A DNA stretch of 6,344 nt from JAAYAY01 sp964429355 (GTDB lineage Bacteria > Planctomycetota > Planctomycetia > Pirellulales > Thermoguttaceae). Below, piece after piece: positions 1 through 6,300 of the stretch. The stretch lies in assembly GCA_964429355.1 (NCBI GenBank), contig CAYSCH010000488.1, positions 1 to 6,344 on the forward strand, read 5' to 3'. Positions within the stretch are counted from its first letter, which is position 1; each line of letters starts with the position of its first letter. The position numbers were made by a program, and so were the translations under genes. Below the pieces are notes generated by a model that saw nothing but the letters and a program-made list of their open reading frames with translations, was not told where the DNA came from and did no database searches.

Positions 1-22
1 AGGCAATTCAGTGGCCGTCTGC

Positions 23-28
23 GGAGGA
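23..28 (+). promoter_or_regulatory. Ribosome binding site of the phosphatase gene
   Basis: GGAGGA ends 7 nt before the ATG at 36. It is the main reason to take that ATG as the start although the same frame is open further upstream. Confidence 0.65.
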
Positions 29-35
29 TATTGCC

Positions 36-461
36 ATGCGAGAACTCATTCCGGAACGGCTTTGGATCGGAAATGCCGGGGAAGCAAGTGATCCCCGCCG
101 GGTGCTCGACGCGGGAGTGGCGGCGCTGGTGAATCTCGCTGCCGAGGAACTCCCGCCAAAGTTGCCCCGTGACATTCTGTACTGCCATTTCCCGCTCGTT
201 GACGGGCCGGGCAATTTGCCGGCCATGCTCAAGATCTCCGTTGAAATACTTGTTTCGCTCCTCCGCGAGGAGGTTCCCACGCTCGTTTATTGTGGAGCGG
301 GCATGAGCCGCTCGGTCGCCATCGCGGCCGCTGCCATGGCACGGTGGCAGGGCGACTCGCTCGAGGAGACGCTGAAGGCGGTTTCGGATGCGGTTCCCCA
401 CGACGTTTCTCCCGCCTTCTGGCGAGAACTCAAAAGTACCCTCGAGCAGCCCGTAAGTTGA
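36..461 (+). CDS. Dual-specificity-type protein phosphatase (cysteine phosphatase), 141 aa
   Basis: A small cytoplasmic cysteine-dependent phosphatase; no signal peptide or membrane segment is visible. The sequence shows the family signature C-x5-R-S: CGAGMSRS, with Cys86 as the expected nucleophile and Arg92 as the phosphate-binding arginine, preceded by the hydrophobic strand LVY. Asp56 in PLVDGPGN lies 30 residues before the cysteine, where the general acid of dual-specificity phosphatases sits. The N-terminus (IPERLWIGNAGEA) also matches the usual opening strand of this fold, and 141 residues is normal for a single-domain member. The start at 36 has a good ribosome site (GGAGGA, 23-28). 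However, the frame stays open to the left edge (reading AIQWPSAEDIA before Met1), so a longer form beginning outside the window cannot be excluded. The substrate is unknown: it could be phosphoprotein, phosphoinositide or another phosphoester. The family call is firm; the specificity is open. Confidence 0.88.
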   Translation: MRELIPERLWIGNAGEASDPRRVLDAGVAALVNLAAEELPPKLPRDILYCHFPLVDGPGNLPAMLKISVEILVSLLREEVPTLVYCGAGMSRSVAIAAAAMARWQGDSLEETLKAVSDAVPHDVSPAFWRELKSTLEQPVS

Positions 462-570
462 CCGTTTTCCCGACCCACTACTCCCCCGTTCCGTATTCCT
501 GATCCAACCGGCAAGCTGTTGATCGGGGAGGCCGCAGCCTGGCTGCCGTTGGCACCCCCGATGCGCACCC

Positions 571-575
571 AGGAG
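571..575 (+). promoter_or_regulatory. Ribosome binding site deciding the start of the propeller gene
   Basis: AGGAG sits 6 nt upstream of the ATG at 582. Together with the signal peptide that begins there, it decides against the longer in-frame start at 519. Confidence 0.65.
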
Positions 576-581
576 CGAACC

Positions 582-1499
582 ATGCCCCGACTCGCCTTGT
601 TTCTCGTTCTCCTCTCCACGCAGTTCACATCAGCCGCCGCTCCCTCTCAGACCGGCCCCAAGAGGCTTACGCTGGGCAAGCCTTTCGCGTGCGCCGACTA
701 CGGGGGCGACAAGATCTGCCTGGTCGACGCCGAAGGGAAGATCACCTGGCAGCACACTGCCACGCGGCCCATGGACGTCTGGGTCCTGCCCGGTGGCAAC
801 ATTCTCTTCTCGCATCTCCATGGCGCTGCCGAGATCACCCGCGCGAAAGAGGTCGTCTGGAGCTACACGTCGGCCGAGGGCAACGAAGTGCACTCCTGCC
901 AGCCCCTTCCTGACGGGTTGGTGATGGTGGCCGAATCGGGGCCGATGCAGTTGGTGGAGGTCGACCGCAAAGGCAAGGTCGTCAAGACGGTCCCACTGAA
1001 GACGGACGAGCAACGGGTTCACCACCAGATGCGAGGCGCACGCAAACTCGCTACCGGCAACTACCTCGTGGGCCAGTATGGTGACGGCGTTGTGCGCGAG
1101 TACGACCCTTCCGGCAAGATCGTTCGCGAGATCCCCCAGGAGATGGCCTACAACGGCATCCGCCTGCCGGACGGCAACACCCTGATCGCTGCCGGCGATG
1201 CTCACAAGCTCATCGAGGTCGACCCACAGGGCAAGGTTGTCTGGGAGGTAGGTGAAAACGACCTCCCCGGCAACCCGCTTCGCTTCGTCGCAGGCCTCGA
1301 GCGTCTCCCCAATGGCAACACCCTCGTCTGCAACTGGGGCGGCCACGGGCACGTGGGCGAGCAACCCCAGATCGTCGAGATCACCCGCGGCAAAGAGATC
1401 GTCGGTGAAATCTTTGACTTCGACCAGTTCAATACCATCAGCGGCGTTTTCCTGCTCGGCCTCGATCAGGACCCCATGCGGTTCGAGGTCATGCGATAA
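582..1499 (+). CDS. Secreted six-bladed beta-propeller protein (PQQ/arylsulfotransferase-like repeats), 305 aa
   Basis: An exported protein with a signal peptide (residues 1 to about 20: MPRLALFLVLLSTQFTSAAA, probable cleavage after AAA). The mature part is built of repeats with the pattern LPxGNxLv..., then a strand ending in EvDpxGKvVWe. Copies are centred near residues 49-57 (VDAEGKITW), 69-93, 109-135, 156-183, 195-222 and 242-277, which suggests six blades. Such repeats occur in PQQ-type and arylsulfotransferase-type propellers, but no catalytic residues can be assigned, so a binding or structural role is equally possible. There are four cysteines (37, 46, 106, 250). The start at 582 is preferred over an in-frame ATG at 519 because it directly opens the signal peptide and has AGGAG at 571-575; the 21-residue extension (MIGEAAAWLPLAPP...) would bury the signal. 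The gene follows the phosphatase gene by 120 nt. The fold is fairly sure; the function is unknown. Confidence 0.82.
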   Translation: MPRLALFLVLLSTQFTSAAAPSQTGPKRLTLGKPFACADYGGDKICLVDAEGKITWQHTATRPMDVWVLPGGNILFSHLHGAAEITRAKEVVWSYTSAEGNEVHSCQPLPDGLVMVAESGPMQLVEVDRKGKVVKTVPLKTDEQRVHHQMRGARKLATGNYLVGQYGDGVVREYDPSGKIVREIPQEMAYNGIRLPDGNTLIAAGDAHKLIEVDPQGKVVWEVGENDLPGNPLRFVAGLERLPNGNTLVCNWGGHGHVGEQPQIVEITRGKEIVGEIFDFDQFNTISGVFLLGLDQDPMRFEVMR

Positions 1500-1636
1500 T
1501 GGTTCGAACGAAACGGACCTCTTCCGCTCCGGTGAGGATCAGGGAATTCGGAAGGGCCGGATGTTCGATGTGCTGTTTGCCGTGACTCAATTGGGTTGTG
1601 ATTGCGGCGAGTGGATATACCAGAAGCGCCTCCGAT

Positions 1637-2605
1637 TCAGACGGATTCTGCGAGCCTGCCCTGCCAGTAGGCGAGCGTATCGGCGATTGTCTGGCGGAGG
1701 GGAATGGCTGGGTGCCAGCCCGTGCAGGCAACGAGCCTCTGGAGGTCGGCGATCGGTTCCTGGCGAAACCCCGGTCGCGTTTCGACGACAGGGCGTTTGC
1801 ACTGTGCCAGCTCAAGAAGCTCGGTGAGAATGTCGCCGCTACGGCGATTGGTGCCGGTGCCGATGTTATATACACCGCCGGACTCGCCGCGCTGGGCGAG
1901 CAGGCGGTAGGCGCGCACCACATCGCGAACGTCGCAGAGGTCGAACCAGGCGTCGCGGGTGTAGATCTCGATCGGCCCGTTGCCGCCTGCCGCCACCTGG
2001 CGAACCCACTGGGGCAGCATGAGTCGAGGTACCTGGCGCGGTCCGGTGTGCTGAAAAGCCCGGACGATCACGGCGTCGCATCCCCAGCGATCGGCCGCGA
2101 TTCGTACTTCCCGCTCGGCTGCCAGCTTGGTCATCCCGTAGGCCCGTGAGGGACCGAGGGGAGAATCTTCGGAGACTTGGGGGTGGGCCGGATCGACGGG
2201 GGCGTAGACGTGGGCCGATGAGGCGAACAGGACGCGAGGACGGGCAGGCAGCTCGGCGGCGAGCTGGAGGACGTGGCGTGTTCCTTCCACGTTGACCGCC
2301 ATGGCCCACGGGCTGGGCCGATCGTTGCCGCAGTCGTCCTGCACACTGAGCGCGGCCAAATGGTAGATGACTTCGGGAGCGAAGGCCTCGATTCTTTCGC
2401 GGTCAGGTGGTTTGAGGCCATCTGAGGACGACAAGTCCCAGGCGACGGGTTGGCCGGCATGTCGGGGAAGCCGTTTTGACGAATCCGGCAGCCACTGCCC
2501 GTCGGGCGACGTTCCCAGCACGTCTTCGCCGCATTGGACCAGGTGTTCCGCCAGGAATCCGCCGACAAATCCCGAGATACCTGTGATGAGCGAGCGGCGT
2601 TTCAT
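1637..2605 (-). CDS. NAD(P)-dependent nucleotide-sugar epimerase/reductase, GDP-mannose dehydratase/Rmd-like, 322 aa
   Basis: A cytoplasmic extended short-chain dehydrogenase/reductase. The Rossmann dinucleotide motif is at residues 8-15 (TGISGFVG; Gly9, 12, 15). PEVIYHLAA (77-85), the Ser129/Ser130 strand (LFASSAHVY) and the catalytic pair Tyr156/Lys160 (YGMTK) follow in the family order. The second half (RAFQHTGPRQ 182-191, DVRDVVRAY 225-233, GGVYNIGTGT 243-252, TGWHPAIPLRQTI 295-307) resembles GDP-6-deoxy-mannose reductases (Rmd) and GDP-mannose 4,6-dehydratases more than UDP-galactose epimerases. It probably reduces, epimerises or dehydrates an activated sugar for a surface glycan; the exact substrate is not readable. 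The usual Asn in the FNHTGP motif is Gln here. The start is fixed by the position of the glycine motif, yet no Shine-Dalgarno is seen before it. It lies 56 nt downstream of the GH2 gene on the same strand, so joint transcription is likely. No partner dehydratase lies in the window. Confidence 0.87.
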   Translation of the reverse strand: MKRRSLITGISGFVGGFLAEHLVQCGEDVLGTSPDGQWLPDSSKRLPRHAGQPVAWDLSSSDGLKPPDRERIEAFAPEVIYHLAALSVQDDCGNDRPSPWAMAVNVEGTRHVLQLAAELPARPRVLFASSAHVYAPVDPAHPQVSEDSPLGPSRAYGMTKLAAEREVRIAADRWGCDAVIVRAFQHTGPRQVPRLMLPQWVRQVAAGGNGPIEIYTRDAWFDLCDVRDVVRAYRLLAQRGESGGVYNIGTGTNRRSGDILTELLELAQCKRPVVETRPGFRQEPIADLQRLVACTGWHPAIPLRQTIADTLAYWQGRLAESV

Positions 2606-2661
2606 ACAGAGTAGTATGCGCGATTCATCAGGACTTGGGGAGGTGTGGGCTGCGTTTGAGG

Positions 2662-5600
2662 TTATTCAATCAGAAGGACGTTGACTTCGGCCGCGGAGGC
2701 AAAGGGCTGGCCTCGCACTTCGCTCCGGGCTTCGAGTTTGACGTAGCGAGCGCTGCGGGGTGACGGGAATTGGACCGTTTTCAGTTGGCCGTCGTTCGCC
2801 CAATTCCCCGAGGCAACCGGCTCGTTCCAGGTTTTTCCGTCGGCGCTGAGGAAGACCGCAAAACGGTCGATGCGGCCGTTGCCCTGGTCTTGACGAGGCA
2901 GGTAGGTCAGCCCTGCCAAGGAGCACGGCTTCTTGAGATCGAGAACGATCCAGTGGGGGTGCTGCACCGCTCCGTCGCCCCAGGTCGTGTGCCAGAGCGT
3001 TTCCGGATCGCCGTCGATGGCATTGGCAGCCGGGTAGCCCGTTTGGGCATCGTCGGCCGAGATGGCGGCCCCGAGCCGCTCGAGGGGCGAAAGGGGCTTG
3101 GTCAAGGTCCGGAGGGCCTGGACATCGACCAATACCTGGGGATCGAATGCGTCGCCGCTCATGTAGTCGAGCAGGCACTTCCGCATCTGCCGGGCGACGG
3201 GCCGGGAGGCAAGATCGCTCTGGAGATCCATGGAGGAGACGAGCAGGCGGCCGCCGGCCACTTTGGCTTCGAAGAGCAGGCCGAGCCGACGGGCTTCGAA
3301 CCAGGTGTCGATGGGCTGGACGATCGGTCGCAGCTCGGGGGGCAGGCTGTCGAGCGTCATGGCGGCGGCGCCGTGGATCAGTTCCCACCATTGCCAGTTC
3401 GTGTGAGACTCCGTGGGAAATCCCCGGAGGGCAGGATGGGCGGGATCGCAGAGAATTCCCAGGGTGTGAGGGGGCTGATTGTGTGTCCAGGCGGTGTTCC
3501 AGAAGACGGATGAGAAGCCGAGGATCGAATCGGTCTTGACCGCTGCCGGCTTGAGCATGAGCAGGACGCGGCCGCCCGATTGGAGGGTGGCGACGGTCTT
3601 GTCGTCCAACTCGCTGGCAATCGTCACGCGGCCAGGGTCGGGAGCGGCGGTTGCCGACGGATAGGCCCAGACGTCCCAATCGTTTTCGACTTCCGCCGCT
3701 GCGATGCGGACGGTAAGCCGGAACCGGCTCGCACGGGTCAGGCCATCGAAGCCCACCTCAATCGACCCGACCGGTACCAGTGCTCCGGCGGGAATCGTTT
3801 TGGCCGGCAGGAGGCCTTTGTCGACCACGTGTCCATCTTCGCGGGCGAGTTGCCAGGAGACGACCGCATCGGTCAGATCGGCAGGACCATAGTGATAGAT
3901 CTCGATACCGGCGGTCAGGGTCTGGCCGTTGGTGAAGATTCGCTTCGGCAGACGGGCCAGGGGGACGGTCGGGCCGCAGAAGCGGCGAAACTCTTCGGGC
4001 GAGACATATGGTTTTGAATCCCAGAAGGGATCGAGAACACCGACGAGGGCGGTGCCCTGGCCGGGAAAGTCGTGCAGATCGAGGAGTTGGAATCCGCCGA
4101 AGCCAGGCGTTCGCAAGGCGGACTCGATTTCCTCCTTGTAACAAAGAACCTGGAGCTTTCCCGAGGCGATGAGGAAATCGCGAGCCTGTCCGCCCATGTG
4201 GTTCTGGTTGAGGAAGTCGCGGAAGATCTCGAAGTTCTTCGGTTTGAGCACGCCGGTGTATTTTGCGATCTCGTCAAAATTTGGGTACACGCACCACTGG
4301 CCGATTTCGTGGGAGACGATTGGCACGGCGTATTTGCTGACGAGGCCGGTGTAGTCGGTGACAGTCTCCGGGGGATGGGCGTTGATGCGGCTGGCGAGCC
4401 CCTGTCCCCACTGCTGGATTCGGGGCCCGGGCACGTTGTGGTACTGATTTTCAGGGATGATGGGCCAGCCGGCGGCGGAGGTGTAGAGACGCCGGGGATC
4501 CTTCTGGCGGTAATGGGTGACCCAGGGGCCGAGGAACTTGGCGCCTTGGCCCGGCCCGGCAGGTTCGTTGCCGTAGGGCATCAAGAGAAAGGAGGGGTGG
4601 TTGCCATAGGCTTCGAGGATCCGGTCGGCTTCGGCGTAGATCCAGTCGTCGAGGGGCTCGCCGTTGCCGAGGCTGGCGCCTTGATTTGCCCAGGAGCAGC
4701 ATTCGACCTGGTAGTAGAAACCGAGTCGATCGGCTGCCTGGAAGGCCGCCTGAGGCGGGCACCAGGAGTGGAAGCGGATGTTGTTCAGCCCGTGGGCCTT
4801 GCAGATGCGGATGATCCGTTCCCAGGCGGGCAGGTCGGTCGGCGGATAGCCGGTGAGCGGATAGCTGCAGCAATCGAGGGTACCGCGCAGGGCGATCGGC
4901 CGTCCGTTGAGCACGAACCGGGTGCCGTCGGTGGTGATGTGGCGCATGCCGAAGTCGACATGCCGTACGTCATGGCAGGAGGCGGCAACCAGGTCTGCCG
5001 TGAGGCGGTAGAGGGAGGGCTGGAACTCGTCCCAGAGGTGCACTTGTTCGCCCATAGCGAGTTCGGCAGCGACGGTTTTCGTTTCGCCATCGGATGCGAA
5101 GTGGACGGAGATGGGATCGACGCGATGCTCGCCCGACGCGGCCGAAAGCTGGAGGGTGCCATCGACCGGGCGGCTTGTTGCGTTGCCGATCTCGACGACG
5201 ACGCGAGCCGTCTTGTGTTCCACATCGGGATAGACCTGCACGTCCTGAATCCAAACGGCGTCGGTGGCGGCCAATTTCAAGTTGCCGGCGAGCCCGTTCC
5301 AGTTCGACTGGGTGTGGTCGCTGACGCTATGCGAGTTGGGGCCGACGTTGACGATCAATCGGTTATCGACGCGCACAGCGAGCTGATGCAGGCCCGGGGC
5401 GAGGCCTTGAGGCAATTCATAAACATGGGGGACGCCGAGGGCGCTAGAGGAACCGATCTTCACGGCATCGATCCAAAGAGTGGTTTCCCAATGGGGCCGT
5501 TCCAAGGAAAGAACGAGGCGTTTTCCAGCCCACCGGCTTGGGATCTCAACCGACCGCCGATACCAGGCGGCGCCGGCATAGTGTTTTTCCGGTTGGAGCC

Positions 5601-5934
5601 AACAGGGATACTTGATGTTGCCGGGTTGCCGATAGGGGGCATAGCGGGGCGAGTCGAAGTACGAACGGTCGACGATATCACCGATCCAGCGACTCTCGAG
5701 CGAAACGTCATGGCCGAAGCCTTTTTCTTGCAGGGAAGCGGGCAGGTCGATCTGGTCGACCAGATCACGGGCAAACCACTCCTCTTCCGTGCCACGGTCC
5801 TCCGGATCGAGTTGAAACTGCCAAGGACCGGCGAGGTTGATCTCGGGCGGCGCCGCGACGGCCACGACGGAAAGCAGAGCGAGGACGAGGCACGATGCCG
5901 AAGCGATCGGCAGTGGCGACCTGGAGTAAGTCAT
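2662..5934 (-). CDS. Secreted glycoside hydrolase family 2 protein with C-terminal F5/8 type C domain, 1090 aa
   Basis: A large exported glycosidase. The signal peptide covers residues 1-28 (Arg5, hydrophobic core 15-27, cleavage near AVAA/PPE). Then come a GH2 sugar-binding jelly-roll (about 31-225, with AWYRRSVEIP at 123-132), an Ig-like domain (225-330), and a TIM barrel opening with FGMRH...LNGRPIALRGT (328-352). The expected acid/base is Glu457 (PYGNEPAG) and the expected nucleophile is Glu543 (SHEIGQW); their 86-residue spacing fits retaining GH2 enzymes. After a beta-rich linker there is an unassigned alpha/beta region (about 764-939) and a galactose-binding-like F5/8 type C domain (about 949-1090). 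Specificity (beta-galactosidase, glucuronidase, mannosidase or other) cannot be read. The start at 5934 is chosen because GGAG lies 8 nt upstream and it directly opens the signal peptide; an ATG at 5952 would add MSGAPF with a poor ribosome site. It is probably the first gene of a two-gene unit with the epimerase/reductase. Confidence 0.92.
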   Translation of the reverse strand: MTYSRSPLPIASASCLVLALLSVVAVAAPPEINLAGPWQFQLDPEDRGTEEEWFARDLVDQIDLPASLQEKGFGHDVSLESRWIGDIVDRSYFDSPRYAPYRQPGNIKYPCWLQPEKHYAGAAWYRRSVEIPSRWAGKRLVLSLERPHWETTLWIDAVKIGSSSALGVPHVYELPQGLAPGLHQLAVRVDNRLIVNVGPNSHSVSDHTQSNWNGLAGNLKLAATDAVWIQDVQVYPDVEHKTARVVVEIGNATSRPVDGTLQLSAASGEHRVDPISVHFASDGETKTVAAELAMGEQVHLWDEFQPSLYRLTADLVAASCHDVRHVDFGMRHITTDGTRFVLNGRPIALRGTLDCCSYPLTGYPPTDLPAWERIIRICKAHGLNNIRFHSWCPPQAAFQAADRLGFYYQVECCSWANQGASLGNGEPLDDWIYAEADRILEAYGNHPSFLLMPYGNEPAGPGQGAKFLGPWVTHYRQKDPRRLYTSAAGWPIIPENQYHNVPGPRIQQWGQGLASRINAHPPETVTDYTGLVSKYAVPIVSHEIGQWCVYPNFDEIAKYTGVLKPKNFEIFRDFLNQNHMGGQARDFLIASGKLQVLCYKEEIESALRTPGFGGFQLLDLHDFPGQGTALVGVLDPFWDSKPYVSPEEFRRFCGPTVPLARLPKRIFTNGQTLTAGIEIYHYGPADLTDAVVSWQLAREDGHVVDKGLLPAKTIPAGALVPVGSIEVGFDGLTRASRFRLTVRIAAAEVENDWDVWAYPSATAAPDPGRVTIASELDDKTVATLQSGGRVLLMLKPAAVKTDSILGFSSVFWNTAWTHNQPPHTLGILCDPAHPALRGFPTESHTNWQWWELIHGAAAMTLDSLPPELRPIVQPIDTWFEARRLGLLFEAKVAGGRLLVSSMDLQSDLASRPVARQMRKCLLDYMSGDAFDPQVLVDVQALRTLTKPLSPLERLGAAISADDAQTGYPAANAIDGDPETLWHTTWGDGAVQHPHWIVLDLKKPCSLAGLTYLPRQDQGNGRIDRFAVFLSADGKTWNEPVASGNWANDGQLKTVQFPSPRSARYVKLEARSEVRGQPFASAAEVNVLLIE

Positions 5935-5942
5935 GAATGGGG

Positions 5943-5946
5943 CTCC
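5943..5946 (-). promoter_or_regulatory. Ribosome binding site favouring the internal ATG of the GH2 gene
   Basis: On the minus strand GGAG is followed by 8 nt (CCCCATTC) and then the ATG at 5934. The alternative ATG at 5952 has only AGG directly abutting it, which is too close to serve well. Confidence 0.5.
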
Positions 5947-6001
5947 GGACATCCTGGGAGATTTCGGTTCGAGATTGGACTCAGTTGAGGGGCAGAAGTC
6001 A

Positions 6002-6022
6002 GGGAGACAGGGGACAGGAAGT
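6002..6022. repeat. Degenerate patch of the heptamer repeat family (three units)
   Basis: Reads as three heptamers, GGGAGAC, AGGGGAC and AGGAAGT. The first 17 bases match 6196-6212 (GGGAGGC, AGGGGAC, then GGG) at 15 of 17 positions in the same register, both differences being A/G transitions. It appears to be a decayed relative of the large array on the other side of the presumed promoter. Confidence 0.5.
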
Positions 6023-6120
6023 CAGCGGGTAGGCAATTTTGGCGCAAGTCTGGGTGTGGAGCACAAAACATGGACGGCCAGTGACGGCGCAAGGTGCTTG
6101 AGAATCATGGATTGAGATGT

Positions 6121-6130
6121 TCTGGCCAGA
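6121..6130. repeat. Perfect 10-bp palindrome TCTGGCCAGA
   Basis: Self-complementary over ten bases with no loop, so it is better suited to a dimeric DNA-binding protein than to an RNA hairpin. It lies just downstream of the candidate -10 box on the GH2 side. A chance match in GC-rich DNA is possible. Confidence 0.3.
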
Positions 6131-6158
6131 CGTAAACTGGCGTCACTCGGGGAGTGTC

Positions 6159-6164
6159 AGTATA
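6159..6164 (-). promoter_or_regulatory. Candidate -10 box (TATACT) for the GH2 transcript
   Basis: Read on the minus strand, TATACT differs from the sigma-70 consensus TATAAT at one position and lies about 225 nt upstream of the GH2 start. The hexamer 17 nt further upstream (GGTACA) is a weak -35. A long leader would result. The match is by eye only, and such hexamers also occur by chance. Confidence 0.25.
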
Positions 6165-6173
6165 CACGATCTT

Positions 6174-6187
6174 GGAACAATTGTACC
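6174..6187. repeat. Near-perfect 14-bp palindrome, possible operator
   Basis: GGAACAATTGTACC has a perfect 8-bp core (ACAATTGT, 6177-6184) flanked by GG and CC; only the third base pair from each end breaks symmetry. It covers the expected spacer and -35 side of the candidate GH2 promoter, where a regulator could bind. No regulator gene lies in the window. Confidence 0.3.
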
Positions 6188-6209
6188 GTAGTATCGGGAG
6201 GCAGGGGAC

Positions 6210-6300
6210 GGGGAGCAAGGAGCAGGGAGCGGGGAGCAGGGAGCGGGGAGCGGGGAGCGAGGAGCGGGGAGCGGGGAGCAAGGAGCGGGGAGCGGGGAGC
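6210..6300. repeat. Tandem array of thirteen 7-bp units, consensus RRGGAGC
   Basis: Ninety-one bases divide exactly into thirteen heptamers with no slip. Eight are GGGGAGC, two AAGGAGC, two AGGGAGC and one GAGGAGC. All variation is A/G exchange at the first two positions; GGAGC is constant. Two related but degenerate heptamers (GGGAGGC, AGGGGAC; 6196-6209) precede it in register. Because 7 is not a multiple of 3 and no frame of the unit makes a stop, it is open in all frames, but nothing suggests translation. Comparable heptanucleotide tandem repeats (STRRs) are known in intergenic DNA of cyanobacteria; a role is not established. Confidence 0.92.

Noticed and set aside
534..546. Short hairpin GCAGC-CTG-GCTGC upstream of the propeller gene
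   Set aside because: Five base pairs with no T tract, well within chance for GC-rich DNA; no riboswitch or attenuator features around it.
519..581. Upstream in-frame start for the propeller protein
   Set aside because: It adds 21 residues before a well-formed signal peptide and lacks a clear ribosome site, whereas the ATG at 582 has AGGAG at good distance.
630..1364. Minus-strand open frame of 244 codons opposite the propeller gene
   Set aside because: The plus strand encodes a signal peptide and regular propeller repeats; the minus-strand translation has neither motif nor signal.
1519..1556. Possible terminator stem (CCTCTTCCG pairing with CGGAAGGG-type arm) between the convergent genes
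   Set aside because: The stem of about 8 bp has a 22-nt loop, one wobble pair and no T tract on either strand; not a credible intrinsic terminator.
1598..2149. Plus-strand open frame opposite the epimerase/reductase gene
   Set aside because: Also codon-aligned antisense to a gene with clear Rossmann and YxxxK motifs; same explanation as above.
4072..5988. Long plus-strand open frame of 638 codons opposite the GH2 gene
   Set aside because: It is codon-aligned with the GH2 frame on the other strand; a GC-rich gene that avoids TTA, CTA and TCA codons leaves the opposite frame free of stops. Its translation has no family features, while the minus-strand protein has full GH2 and F5/8 motifs.
6022..6108. 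28-codon minus-strand frame upstream of the GH2 gene, as a leader peptide
   Set aside because: No clear ribosome site, no run of regulatory codons and no attenuator hairpin; short frames of this size are expected by chance.
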